Numbered from the stretch's first letter, positions 53,477-62,425 are shown. The stretch is 64,000 nt of DNA from Symbiodinium natans (GCA_905221605.1 CAJNDS010002576.1:237501-301500), one strand, 5' to 3'. The notes: generated by a model not told the origin, from the sequence alone. Translations and numbers: made by a program.

Positions 53477-53887
53477 GACTCCAAGCTCGGGCCTTACGGT
53501 AGGGTTTAGGGTTTAATTAGGGTTTAGGGTTTAGGGTTTAAGGTTTAGGGTTTAGGGTTTAGGGTTCAGGGTTCAGGGTTTAGGGTTTAGTGTTTAGGGT
53601 TGTTCAGGGGCCTCTAGGGGTATTCAGGGTGTTTAGGGGTATGAGGGGGTTGCTTTGCCGGTATTTCAGGGGGGCATTTTCGGGGTTCTGGGGGGTTCAG
53701 GGTTTGTCAGGTGTTGAGGGCTTGGTGGAGTTGAAGGGGCTCAGGGACTGTGGGTTCCCTACAGGGGCCCTAAGCCTAAACCCCCCACCCACCCACCCAC
53801 TTAGGGTTTAGGGTTTAGGGTTTATGGTTAGGGTTTAGGGTTTAGGATTTAGGATTTATGGTTTAGGGACGTCTGAGGCGAATGCAG

Positions 53888-53929
53888 GAGTCCATCGAAG
53901 AGAATTTGAGTCTTGCCCTCAAGGACCTG
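53888..53929 (+). CDS. Exon, group E (ESIEENLSLALKDL)
   Basis: Acceptor ATGCAG, 14 codons in phase 0, donor GCACGG. Amphipathic helix, plausibly a cytosolic segment after the membrane region. Confidence 0.58.
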
Positions 53930-53948
53930 GCACGGAGGCCGGGGGGCA

Positions 53949-54090
53949 GTTCCACGGTCCCTTCGTATGGGCCCTTAAATGGGGACCCCTTACATACCCC
54001 GTTGTAAACGTGCAAACCCAAGGGCCTTTACTTCAGAACCTTTTTAAGGTAAGGGACCATACCAAGGGAGCATGTAACTATCCTTGGAGG
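53949..54090. mobile_element. TIR element, family 4
   Basis: Left CAGTTCCACGGTCCCTTCGT and the reverse complement of the right end TAGTTACATGCTCCCTTGGT agree at most positions over about 30 bp. It begins some 20 bp after the preceding exon. Confidence 0.68.
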
Positions 54091-54340
54091 GATCTAGGGC
54101 TTGGGGGTTTGGGAGTCGTAGGGTCTTAAAGGGCGCAGGGTTGTTTCTTTGTGGTTTAGGGTCTTAGGCTCTTAAGGGGTTTATTTTTATATTTTACAGG
54201 GATATAGTATTGGTAATTATGTAGGCTCCTGTATCAGGGCCTCTTGGGGGACACTGGCGATGTTCAGGAATCCGGGTTTGGGATTCTGGCCTCCAACCAC
54301 ACCCCACACCACAGGGGCGGGGAGGGGTGGCCTAAACCTT

Positions 54341-54500
54341 CAACCCTAAACCCTAAACCCTAAACCCTAAACCCTAAACCCTAAACCCTAAACCCTAAAC
54401 CCTAAACCCTAAACCCTAAACCCTAAACCCTAAACCCTAAGACCCTAAACTCTCAACCCTAAACCATGAGACCCTAAACCCTAAACCCTAAACCGTCAAC
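54341..54500. repeat. CCCTAAA array
   Basis: About 20 heptamers with a few variant units at the 3' side. Confidence 0.95.
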
Positions 54501-54877
54501 CTTTGATTGCATCGCAGGGCGGGCGCCGTCGAGTCTGCCCGTCGGGTTTGTTCGCGGCCTCCGAGCAGCTCGCTGCGCACGGGGGGGGGGGGGGTTGCGC
54601 ACCACATTGCCTGTCCCGCCCTAAGCCCTAAGCCCTTCTCCCTAAGCCCTAAACCCAAAACTCGAAACCCTAAACCCTAAACCCTAAGCCCTAAACCTTA
54701 AACCCTAAACCCTAAACCCTAGAGACCCCAGAGGAACTTAAGGGAGAGCCGACGCAAAAAGTGGCAGGTCTGGCGAGCCTGACATGGGACATCGGGAGAG
54801 CATCACCAGGAAGAAAGGCCCGGGCCTTAGGGGCTTAGCCAGGTTTAGGGTTGAGGGTTTAGGGTTTAGGGTTTCGG

Positions 54878-54950
54878 TTGGGATGTTCCCCCTTATACCA
54901 ACAGTCCTTAGTTGAGATTATATCAGGGGATACTATAATCCCCCTAAAAA
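54878..54950. mobile_element. Partial TIR element, family 1
   Basis: Left end TTGGGATGTTCCCCCTTATA is intact; the right inverted repeat is not found, so the copy is truncated. Confidence 0.65.
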
Positions 54951-55549
54951 GGGCCAGGCCCTCACTATCTGTGGACACCCGGAAAACAGGGCTTAAGGTT
55001 CAGGGGTCCTAAACCCCTAAGCCCTAAGCCCTAAACCCTAAACCCTAACACACCCCCAAAAAGACCTAAACCCTAAGCCCTGAAGGTCGTGGCACAATGA
55101 AGGTTCAAGGCACCAACCCCCCCACGACCCATCGTCCCATGCCGACATGTTGAGCTCTGATTTGCCTGAGGCTACTTCTCTTCCATGAAGCAGACCTTCT
55201 CCAAACTCCCCTCCATTCTGCCGCGCACCCATGCGTTTCGGAGTCCTAAGCCCTAAGCTCTAAACCCTAAACCTGAAACCCTAAATCCTAAACCCTAAAC
55301 CCTAAACCCTAAACCCCAAACCCCAAACCCTAAACCCTCAACCCTAAACCCTAAACCCTGAAACCTAAACCCTTAACCGGGACGAAAAAGCTGCGCAACC
55401 ATCCTTGCGCTTCGGGCTTTAGGAGTTTTGCGTCTTTGGGGCCGGTGTTTAGCAGTTCGTAGTTGATATCTGTCTACACTATACATGCGCGCCTACGCGC
55501 ACATTATCGATATCTACATCTGCCGATCTATCTTGAAACATATGCATAC

Positions 55550-55553
55550 ATGC

Positions 55554-55607
<54 letters not shown>

Positions 55608-55620
55608 TATACATATAGTA
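55550..55620. repeat. ACATAT hexamer microsatellite
   Basis: About nine ACATAT/CATATA units. Confidence 0.93.
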
Positions 55621-55869
55621 TAAGTGCATAGATATACAGACCCCTTGACCGTCAAAACCCCAAAGCCCACTCCGAACCCCGAAGTCTCCCGATGCCCCCG
55701 CCTTGACAAACGACCCTCACGAGCCTGACGCCCTGTCGCACTCCAACACCCCTACACTACCCCAACAGCCCTCCTAAACCCTAACCCCTAAACCCTAAAC
55801 CCTGAACCCTAAACCCTAAACCCCAAACCCTGAACCCCACACCCTAAACCCCAAACCCTCCCAAAACAA

Positions 55870-55910
55870 CGAAAGAACGGGCGGCCAACGAACCCGAAGA
55901 ACCTCCTCAG
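55870..55910 (+). CDS. Possible exon, Glu/Pro-rich
   Basis: After GAAAG the frame reads RAANEPEEPPQ and stays open as EEQREQPGAWRPRC. GA donor possible at CAG|GAAGAA. Gene membership unknown. Confidence 0.38.
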
Positions 55911-56116
55911 GAAGAACAGAGGGAGCAGCCGGGGGCTTGGCGACCTCGCTGCTTTTCGGGGTTTGAGGGGTTCAGAGCTTGAGGCTTCTCTAAACCCTAA
56001 ACCCTACACCCTAAACCCTAAACCCTAAACTCCAAACTCCAAACCCCAAACCCCAAACCCCAAACCCTAAACCCTAAACCCTAAACCCGAAACCGTAAAC
56101 CCGAAACCCTAAACCC

Positions 56117-56133
56117 AGCCATTTTGGCTCAAG
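56117..56133 (+). other. Relic of the dinoflagellate spliced leader
   Basis: AGCCATTTTGGCTCAAG matches the 3' 17 nt of the 22-nt dinoflagellate trans-spliced leader as known from the literature. The 5' five bases are replaced by CCCTAAACCC-type repeat. A genomic leader relic upstream of intron-poor DNA is the accepted signature of an mRNA copied back into the genome. Chance occurrence of a given 17-mer in 64 kb is far below 1 in 10,000. Confidence 0.92.
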
Positions 56134-56297
56134 CAAGAGTATCGGCCCGAGCCTTCTTTTTTTGAGTTTTCTGCTCTGCGGATGGAGCCGGCTGCTGTGC
56201 GGAAAAGCAAACTGTCAGTTTGAGGTGCGACAAGTCGAAGGGGCTGAAATTTCAAGCGTCGCCAAATCTCTGGAATCTCATAAAACTGGCCCTCCCC

Positions 56298-56340
<43 letters not shown>
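56298..56340. repeat. Poly(C) tract of about 43 nt
   Basis: C run inside the leader-headed block. It breaks any frame that could extend from the leader to the downstream ORF. Confidence 0.88.
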
Positions 56341-56341
<1 letters not shown>

Positions 56342-56572
56342 CTGGCTACTCCTAGCCAGCACCCATGCTTTGGAGTATTGTCGCTGCGATCCCGAAGATG
56401 GACCGTGCCAAACATGTGAACATTGACAAACTGCTTTACGTGGCTCAAGCCAATTGTCCAACAGACTTTCCCGATGCTTACCGCACCGCCTTTTGTGATT
56501 TTTCGCTACCAATCCTGCAGCTTGATGAGCGAAGGTGGCTCATTACCGCACACCCAGGCCACGAGGTTGAGA

Positions 56573-57010
56573 ATGGCCGAGGCTCGAGAGCCAAGAAGCG
56601 CATATGTGTCACTCGGAGACGAAAAACTTGAAGAACATTTTCATGCAACGCAACTGGCAGTCTGCCGACAAAGACATCCAGTCATATCCTGCACGGTGTG
56701 GATAGATGTGAATGAGAAAGCCGAGCTCTACGTTGGAGTGGCCCTTGATGTACCCACGATCCCGATGATACAGACCCCACATGCAACCTTGGGGACCTTT
56801 GCCGTCCAGGACAGATTACACGTCTGCGCCCTATTACATCGTCTTGAAGGTGTGATTCGTTGGTGGCAGCACTTCTCCCTTGAACTTCAGCCATATGACA
56901 GAGGATCGCATTGGCTCCTCACTCCTGGGTCTGATGCTGAGCAACTTTTCAGGTACCTTTCAGGAGCTCCTCAATCGCAGACCAGAGATCTCGGCACGAT
57001 GGATCCCTGA
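56573..57010 (+). CDS. Uncharacterised 145-residue protein
   Basis: ATG at 56573 opens MAEAREPRSAYVSLGDEKLE; an in-frame ATG at 56525 would add 16 residues. Middle: HPVISCTVWIDVNEKAELYV and GVALDVPTIPMIQ, then PHATLGTF and a tryptophan-containing helix RLEGVIRWWQHFSLEL, ending with GTMDP and a stop. Alternating hydrophobic beta-type segments suggest a compact alpha/beta domain. The HATL motif recalls 2H phosphoesterases, but a properly spaced second HxT/S is not evident, so no function is assigned. Intron-free. It lies 440 bp after the spliced-leader relic, consistent with a retroposed gene. Confidence 0.55.
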   Translation: MAEAREPRSAYVSLGDEKLEEHFHATQLAVCRQRHPVISCTVWIDVNEKAELYVGVALDVPTIPMIQTPHATLGTFAVQDRLHVCALLHRLEGVIRWWQHFSLELQPYDRGSHWLLTPGSDAEQLFRYLSGAPQSQTRDLGTMDP

Positions 57011-57595
57011 GCCACACATCTCGTGGCACGGTCCGTGATTTATCATAAACCCTCTACTGACCTTTTTCCACACTCCCTACAAATTTTATTCCACACACAG
57101 AATTGCTCCCCCTAATCGTCCCCATAAACTTCTTTCCTGCGCCTCCAAGATAACACTTACATCACTCCTTACTGTCATCTTGCATTTTCTATGCAATTGA
57201 CTGGCCGTACTCGGCTGAATCTCTGCCGATGATTGACACATGTCTTAGTGCAGAAAAAAGCGCTGCACCTTCCAACGCTCTCCCGCCACCACTGTGCACT
57301 GTACTGTGAGCTGTGACCTGTCCCAGGTCGGATGTCTTTCCTGCATCCATACGTTGTCCGCCCCGCACTGAGCTTTCCGCGGCTGCTGCCTCCATGTGAT
57401 GCTAGCTGCCGAGTGCGCTTTCCACTTGCGGACAGCCAATGCATAGCAATCGAACACCGCCAAATCTTGTGCTCAAACACAGCGAGCAATGACTCCTGCG
57501 CACAGGTCATCGACCTCCGTCAGCCTGGACCGTATCTACATAATCCCTTGACATCTCCACTCTGAAGTGTGCTGCCCTGTCCAACAGGGCCTGAC

Positions 57596-57931
57596 ATGGC
57601 CCACATCACTCCCGCTGAGCGTGATATCCTCATGAGTTTGCTCAAAGAAATCATCACAAGAGAAGCACAGAAGCAGAACATCACGCCGGAAGACCCGAAG
57701 GAGCTGATGAAGATGGAACAGTGCCTGCATGAAGTAAAGACAGCAATGTACGACTTCCTGCGCTACCTACCCTACGAGGAGATCAAGGAACACCAAACTG
57801 ATTTAGATCATGTGAGACGACCCAGACCCTCCAAGGAAGTGCAGAAGGCAGCCAGGAAAGCAGGACAGGAGTGGGCTAAAGCTCACTTGGCCAAAAAAGC
57901 GCGTCTCAACCGTGCAGACGGTCCAAATTGA
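57596..57931 (+). CDS. Uncharacterised 111-residue helical basic protein
   Basis: The ATG at 57596 starts MAHITPAERDILMSLLKEII. Charged helical sequence follows (PEDPKELMKMEQCLHEVKTA, YDFLRYLPYEEIKEH), and the C-terminus is Lys/Arg-rich (KAARKAG, KKARLNR), like a nuclear localisation or nucleic-acid-binding tail. No introns, no telomeric repeat. Family not recognised. It lies between two other same-strand ORFs of the leader-headed block. Confidence 0.58.
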   Translation: MAHITPAERDILMSLLKEIITREAQKQNITPEDPKELMKMEQCLHEVKTAMYDFLRYLPYEEIKEHQTDLDHVRRPRPSKEVQKAARKAGQEWAKAHLAKKARLNRADGPN

Positions 57932-58454
57932 TCATGCACGACCCCTGTCTACACATTTCTCTGCAACAAGCAAAGCTGCTGCATCCTATCTGGACGAAAA
58001 TGCTCGATTGCGCAGGACTACCGAAGATAGTAAAGCGATGTTGTGCTTTCAAATGCCACTACTGCACGTGATTTGTGTCGCCGTTATGCAACTCTCCTGT
58101 TACGCCATGCTGTTCTTCGTTATCAGTGCCACTGCTGGCCACCTTCATTGTGTGCTGAGGCTACAACGCCCCGCACTCACCAAGATGTCTGGGCCTTATC
58201 TCCATCAGAAGAGGCATGGGACAACGCACACAACAATGTTACCGCTTCTTGTCGATAAGAGCCGACCTGTTCTTACTGATCTTGGCGCTCTTAACCGCCA
58301 ACTTCTCTTGCGCTCTTGTGCAAATTGCAGTAAATACCTTTTGCCAACTTTTTCTTTCGATCCGAAAGTACACACCACTCCTTGCCACTTCAAACTCTTT
58401 GGAGCTGACTTTGCCCTGCACACCTGGGCCAAGCTAAACTCCCATTTGCACTGA
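57912..58454 (+). other. Pyrimidine-rich stretch with an overlapping 180-codon open frame
   Basis: An open frame starts inside the end of the preceding ORF and reads a Cys/Leu/His-rich sequence of low coding character. Other frames and the minus strand are open as well. I treat it as 3' untranslated or spacer DNA rather than a gene. Confidence 0.35.
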
Positions 58455-58499
58455 ACATGCTGACAACACCTACACATTGCACACTTCCCACTCCACGAT

Positions 58500-58640
58500 C
58501 ACTATGATGAAAAAACCTGTGATGAAAAACCTCCCCACTGGGTGAGGTGTGCAAAAACCTCCCTTCCGGTGAGGTGCCTGTACAGTAACTTTGGAGCCTG
58601 AGGCCCCACCCTTAAGAGGGGGTTAACACAGCAGCTCCGG
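58500..58640. other. Tandem small stem-loops
   Basis: AAAACCTCCCCACTGGGTGAGGT and AAAACCTCCCTTCCGGTGAGGT-type units each fold as ACCTC...GAGGT hairpins, followed by a CCCTTAAGAGGG hairpin. A structured RNA or element terminus is possible. No known family recognised. Confidence 0.5.
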
Positions 58641-58993
58641 GGGCGGAGAGCGCCGAGTCGGCCACCCCCACGTCTCCTGTGGAGTCTCCGGCGGAAGTTC
58701 CGCAGTCAGAGGGGCAGGTGCACCCAAAGGCCGTAACAGTGGTGCCACGTTACGCGGGCAGACGTTTCAGCGAGGAAGGCGACGTCGCTAAGTCCCGCCC
58801 AGTGGGCCATGGAAAGGCTTCAGGACAACAGGAACCTGGCAGTGCCTCGAGTCAGGCGCCTGAACGATCATTCGAGCAAGGGGGCAGTGCCCCAGTCAAA
58901 GCAAAGACGTCGGCCAGTGCACAGACGCCGCGCCAAGGAGTACCCCAAGGCCGGGCAGTGCCCGAGGAATCCCCCGGTGCCTCCCAAGGCTAA
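58640..58993 (+). CDS. Disordered Ser/Pro/Gln-rich open frame
   Basis: A frame open from before 58640 reads SPAEVPQSEGQVHPKAVTVV, SEEGDVAKSRPVGHGKASGQ and SAPVKAKTSASAQTPRQG, ending with GASQG and a stop. No ATG was found nearby in this frame. It overlaps the ORF at 58809 in another frame. The coding signal appears to pass from this frame to that one, so a frameshift between an N-terminal linker and the Cys-rich domain is possible. Confidence 0.4.
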   Translation, partial: GAESAESATPTSPVESPAEVPQSEGQVHPKAVTVVPRYAGRRFSEEGDVAKSRPVGHGKASGQQEPGSASSQAPERSFEQGGSAPVKAKTSASAQTPRQGVPQGRAVPEESPGASQG

Positions 58994-59243
58994 AGCACGA
59001 CCCGCTGCCTCGCCGGCACCGGTCTCGATTATGTGTTGCCCGCAGTGCGATGCGCGTTTGAACCTGTTAAGGGACGTTCCCTTCCAATGCAACGACTGCC
59101 AGTGGTACGGCCGTGAAAACGGCGGCCAGAAGCACTGGCAATGCAGCCGACAGCGTCGGGGCATGGTCTTTTGTCGCAACTGTTGCCGCCAGTACGTTCG
59201 TAACGTACCAGGGGGACAGCGTATGACGAACAGCTCAAAGTGA
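58809..59243 (+). CDS. Protein with a compact Cys-rich (zinc-ribbon-like) domain
   Basis: ATG at 58809, 144 residues. The N-terminal half is basic (Arg/Lys/Pro-rich, RRRPVHRRRAK). The C-terminal domain carries CCPQCDARLNLLRDVPFQCN, then CQWYG, HWQCSRQRRG and CRNCC: eight or nine cysteines in CxxC-type pairs, typical of zinc ribbons or retroelement nucleocapsid-like knuckles, though not a CCHC knuckle. Function unknown. It is the best-looking protein of the leader-headed block. Confidence 0.55.
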   Translation: MERLQDNRNLAVPRVRRLNDHSSKGAVPQSKQRRRPVHRRRAKEYPKAGQCPRNPPVPPKAKARPAASPAPVSIMCCPQCDARLNLLRDVPFQCNDCQWYGRENGGQKHWQCSRQRRGMVFCRNCCRQYVRNVPGGQRMTNSSK

Positions 59244-59377
59244 GCTTAGTCGTTTTGCCAGTGGCACTAACTGGACGCAGTCTGAATCCACCCCCACGCT
59301 TCCGGATACAAAAAGAAAGGTGTGCCTGCGACTGTTTTGTTTTATGGGACTGGGCTCTCGTATAGCGATAAAAAAAC

Positions 59378-59535
59378 TAAACCCTAAACCCTAAACCCTA
59401 AACGCTAAACCCTGAACCCTAAACCCTAAACCCTAAACCCTAAGCCCTAAGCCCTAAGCCCTAAGCCCTAAGCCCTAAGCCCTAAGCCCTAAGCCCTAAG
59501 CCCTAAGCCCTAAGCCCTAAGCCCTAAGCCCTGCG
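59378..59535. repeat. CCCTAAA then pure CCCTAAG array
   Basis: About seven CCCTAAA units followed by about 15 consecutive CCCTAAG units, the cleanest variant homogenisation in the window. Confidence 0.97.
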
Positions 59536-59624
59536 CCCTGAACCCTAAGTCGCCCGAAACCCCGAAGTTGCCCTCGGGCTGCACAGTCTAACCGAGTTGT
59601 GGGGTTTGGGGTTTAGGCGGGCAA

Positions 59625-59695
59625 GGTCCATATTACCTTGCCGTCTTTTTGATGACCTTGCACGCTGTTGATATGACCTTGCCCGGCCTAGCGCC
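59625..59695. repeat. Diverged relatives of the ACCTTGCCCAG repeat
   Basis: GGCAAGGTCC, ACCTTGCCG, GACCTTGCACG and GACCTTGCCCGGCC in both orientations, matching the core of the 19355-19605 array. Confidence 0.6.
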
Positions 59696-59730
59696 TATAT
59701 GATGTAGGATAGAGTGGTTTAGGGATTGTG

Positions 59731-59832
59731 TTGGGATGTTCCCCCTTATACTAGCAGTCCTTAGTAGGGATTCTAGTCGGGGGTACTATCGTCCCGATTA
59801 AGGACTGCTAGAACAAAAGGGAAACATCCCAA
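59731..59832. mobile_element. TIR element, family 1, intact reference copy
   Basis: 102 bp. Left TTGGGATGTTCCCCCTTATA plus CTAGCAGTCCTTA; right TAAGGACTGCTAG plus GGGAAACATCCCAA. About 33-bp imperfect inverted repeats with a short GC-rich centre. No ORF. Confidence 0.9.
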
Positions 59833-60439
59833 GTTTTAGGGTTTAAGGGTTTAGGGTTTGAGGAAGTCCAGGGTTCCAGATGGGCTTAAGGATGGGATTC
59901 TGGGTTTACTGGGCTTTTGTGTTTAAGGTTTTAAATTTAGGGTTTCAGGTTTAAGGGTTGAGGGACAGGGATTCCGGCCAAGAGATCCCAAGCTGGAAGA
60001 AGCTGAGGCATGTCGGGGTCGCAGGTCGGTGGAGCAGAGGCCTGAGATGAGCTTCTGGGTTGGGAGTTGGGGGTTAGGGTTTGGGGGTTAGGGTTTGGGG
60101 TTTGGAGTTTAGGGTTTAGGGCTTAGGGTTTAGGCTTCAGGGTTCAGGGTTTCGAGTTTCGGGTTTAGGGTCTAGGGTCTCAGGGTTTAGGGTTTGTAGG
60201 GTCTTAGGGTTTAGGGTTAAGGGGATTAAGTTGCCGAATTCGAGCAAGCTCTGAAGATGTTCCGACTGGACTCAGCTAGGCACAAATCGTCCAAAAACCC
60301 AAGCCCCAAAACCACACCCCTAATCCCCAACCCCTAACCCTAAACCCTAAATCCTAAACTCCAAACCCCCCCAACCTATAAGGGCCGGAATAGGTACTAA
60401 TGGTATTCCTTTAAATTCCCCCAGTAAATATACTATAAT

Positions 60440-60580
60440 AACACCCCCCCCCCCCCCAACAAAAAAAAAAGAAAAATGATCTAATTATTAAGGCCTTAAA
60501 CTCATAGCCCAACTGTACCCACATTAGGGTAATTAAGGGACTTCTACGTGGGATATAAATGCAGTTTTCATTGGTTGCCC
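60440..60580. mobile_element. Partial TIR element, family 2, after a C-run/A-run junction
   Basis: Interior GCCCAACTGTACCCACATTA, GGGTAATTAAGGGACTTCTA and AAATGCAGTTTTCATTGGTT match the copy at 43176. Ends not identifiable. Preceded by C16 then AACA10. Confidence 0.6.
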
Positions 60581-60649
60581 TAAACACTAAACCCTAAACC
60601 CTAAACCCTTAACCCTAAACCGTAAACTCTAAACCGTAAACTATAACAA

Positions 60650-60955
60650 CGCTTGGACGCGACGTAAACACGCGCCGCGCTACTCAAGGAGTCGGAAAAC
60701 CTTAGAAAAACGTGGCCAGCGTGTGAATCAGACGCAGGTGGTGTCATTAGCGGTAGCAAAAAGTGCCTTCAAATCAGGCTGAACTTTTTTGCGCGTACTG
60801 CAAACAAATAGTACGGAGTGGCCGACGGGAATTTATGTGTCGTATGCTCGCGGTGCTTGATAGAAGTGTCGATTTGAGGGTGTGAAAGCTTAAAGTTAAG
60901 GTAAGGGTTCTGGGTTCTTAAACTTGCAACACAATGAGAGGCTTCGCATGGGGTT
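60650..60955. other. Unassigned unique sequence
   Basis: About 300 bp without telomeric repeat. I see no exon, element end or RNA gene. Confidence 0.4.
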
Positions 60956-60999
60956 TTAAGCAGACGCCTTCCCTACGTTATCATCGTGCGGCATGGACA

Positions 61000-61225
61000 T
61001 ATAAGGTGTTTGGGCTCTAACACATGCGAAACATCGCAAATAGCGATGTTTCTGGCCTCGAAAACACGCGAAACATCGCAAATAACCATGTTTTCCACAT
61101 ACCTGAGAACGTGGAAATCGCACGCGGCGAAAACACTGACGCCAGTGGTGTTTTCGGCATGTCAAGCACACGAAACGCTGTAAATACCGGTGTAATCGGC
61201 ACGTGCATTTTGCGCGTTTACATTG
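61000..61225. repeat. Array of ~45-bp repeats, each a stem-loop (GCGAAACATCGCAAATA)
   Basis: Units share AACACNNGCGAAACATCGCAAATA followed by ATGTTT. AACATCGC-AAATA-GCGATGTT at 61030-61050 is a perfect 8-bp stem. A later unit forms CACTG-ACGC-CAGTG extended by GAAAA/TTTTC. About four units, diverging to the right. Both strands are open as a side effect. Confidence 0.7.
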
Positions 61226-61236
61226 CGTCAGAGCCC

Positions 61237-61270
61237 TAAACCCTCAACCCTAAACCCTAAACCCTCAACC

Positions 61271-61309
<39 letters not shown>

Positions 61310-61312
61310 GCC

Positions 61313-61346
<34 letters not shown>

Positions 61347-61360
61347 CCTAAACCCTAAAC
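61237..61360. repeat. CCCTCAA heptamer array
   Basis: About 13 CCCTCAA units flanked by CCCTAAA. Confidence 0.95.
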
Positions 61361-62322
61361 CCATTGATTATACTGTTTTTTTTCGGGTCTTTTGCTTGCG
61401 GTAACCCTTATCCCCTAAATCTAAACCCTAAACATTAACCCTAAACCCTAAACCCTAAATCCAGTAACAGCCGTATGTGTGCGCCCTGCTAATGATATCT
61501 CTTCATTGGGCGGCTGCGATCTTTCATTTGCCAAGATCCCAATTTTCATTCGTAGGTTGGTAAGGTTGGGAAGAGAGCAAACGGGTCCTGAAAAGTGATA
61601 AAATATTACTTAAGCACCTAAGCCCTTGCACTCTCTCCCGGTCACATCTTGAGACCCTAACTCTCTCCTATCTTGGTCTTGCAGGAGGCTTTGGGGGGTC
61701 TTTTCATGAAGTCTTGCCAGAGGAGCAGGGACTAGATTCATGAGTCTTCCGCCTCATCTCACGTCCTAACTAAGCGCAGCCTGCGCGCAGGCGGGCTCCT
61801 TCGGCCCCATCAAATCTTCGGATGCGGCGCGCTGAGAGGGCATCTGCCGCAGAGTCTTCTGCGTGGTGCCGTCAGCTTACGCTTTGGGGCCCTAAAACCC
61901 TACCCCTCGTACCAACTCAAGCCATGGAGCCTCGACCCTCAACTCCTGACCTCCAGGCCCGTAAGTCCATGTGAAGCCTTCGCCGCAAGACCGAGGGTTT
62001 TGGGCCAGTTGTGGATTTGAGGATTGATGGCTGGGGTCCCGCACCTCTTGCAGAAAGGGATCTTGCCCCACAAAGTTTCGATGGGACTCTAAAATATGTT
62101 GGGCAATTTCTCGAAAGGCTCACCTTGAGTGCACTGAGACCCTCCGCAAGAATTGTGTCCCCCTCCAGCAATGGGGTTCTCTGCGGGCGCACTGCTGGTG
62201 GTTGTCTTCTGCGAAGTGCAGTTGTCGAAGAGGCACTGCCGCCACACCTTGCTGGCAATCATTACATTCGTGAGCCGGTGGCGTCAACCTCTGCAGCACG
62301 ACCCTGAAAAGGCTTTACCTCC

Positions 62323-62425
62323 TGGTTCTCTGTAGGCAATGGGGGAATTCGGAACCTTATGTCCCCCTATATGCTCGCTAACGGATTCTATAGGGTACGT
62401 CATTCCCTCATTCCCTACTAAGAAA
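62323..62425. mobile_element. TIR element, family 3
   Basis: Left GGTTCTCTGTAGGCAATGGG, right TCATTCCCTCATTCCCTACT. The first ATG of the 272-codon ORF lies inside it, so that ATG may be acquired or not used. Confidence 0.72.

Larger units (their letters stand above)
56117..59243 (+). other. Intron-poor block headed by a spliced-leader relic: candidate retroposed cDNA
   Basis: From the leader relic to about 59.3 kb there are no telomeric arrays, whereas every other stretch of this length contains many. Three ORFs (56573, 57596, 58809) lie on the same strand, separated by pyrimidine-rich spacers. Either one long processed transcript, several nested insertions, or a mobile element is possible. 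No reverse transcriptase or poly(A) tail is visible. Confidence 0.5.

Noticed and set aside
56573-57010. 2H phosphoesterase / RNA ligase-like identity
   Set aside because: One HATL motif is present, but a second HxT/S at the usual spacing is not evident; left as unknown.
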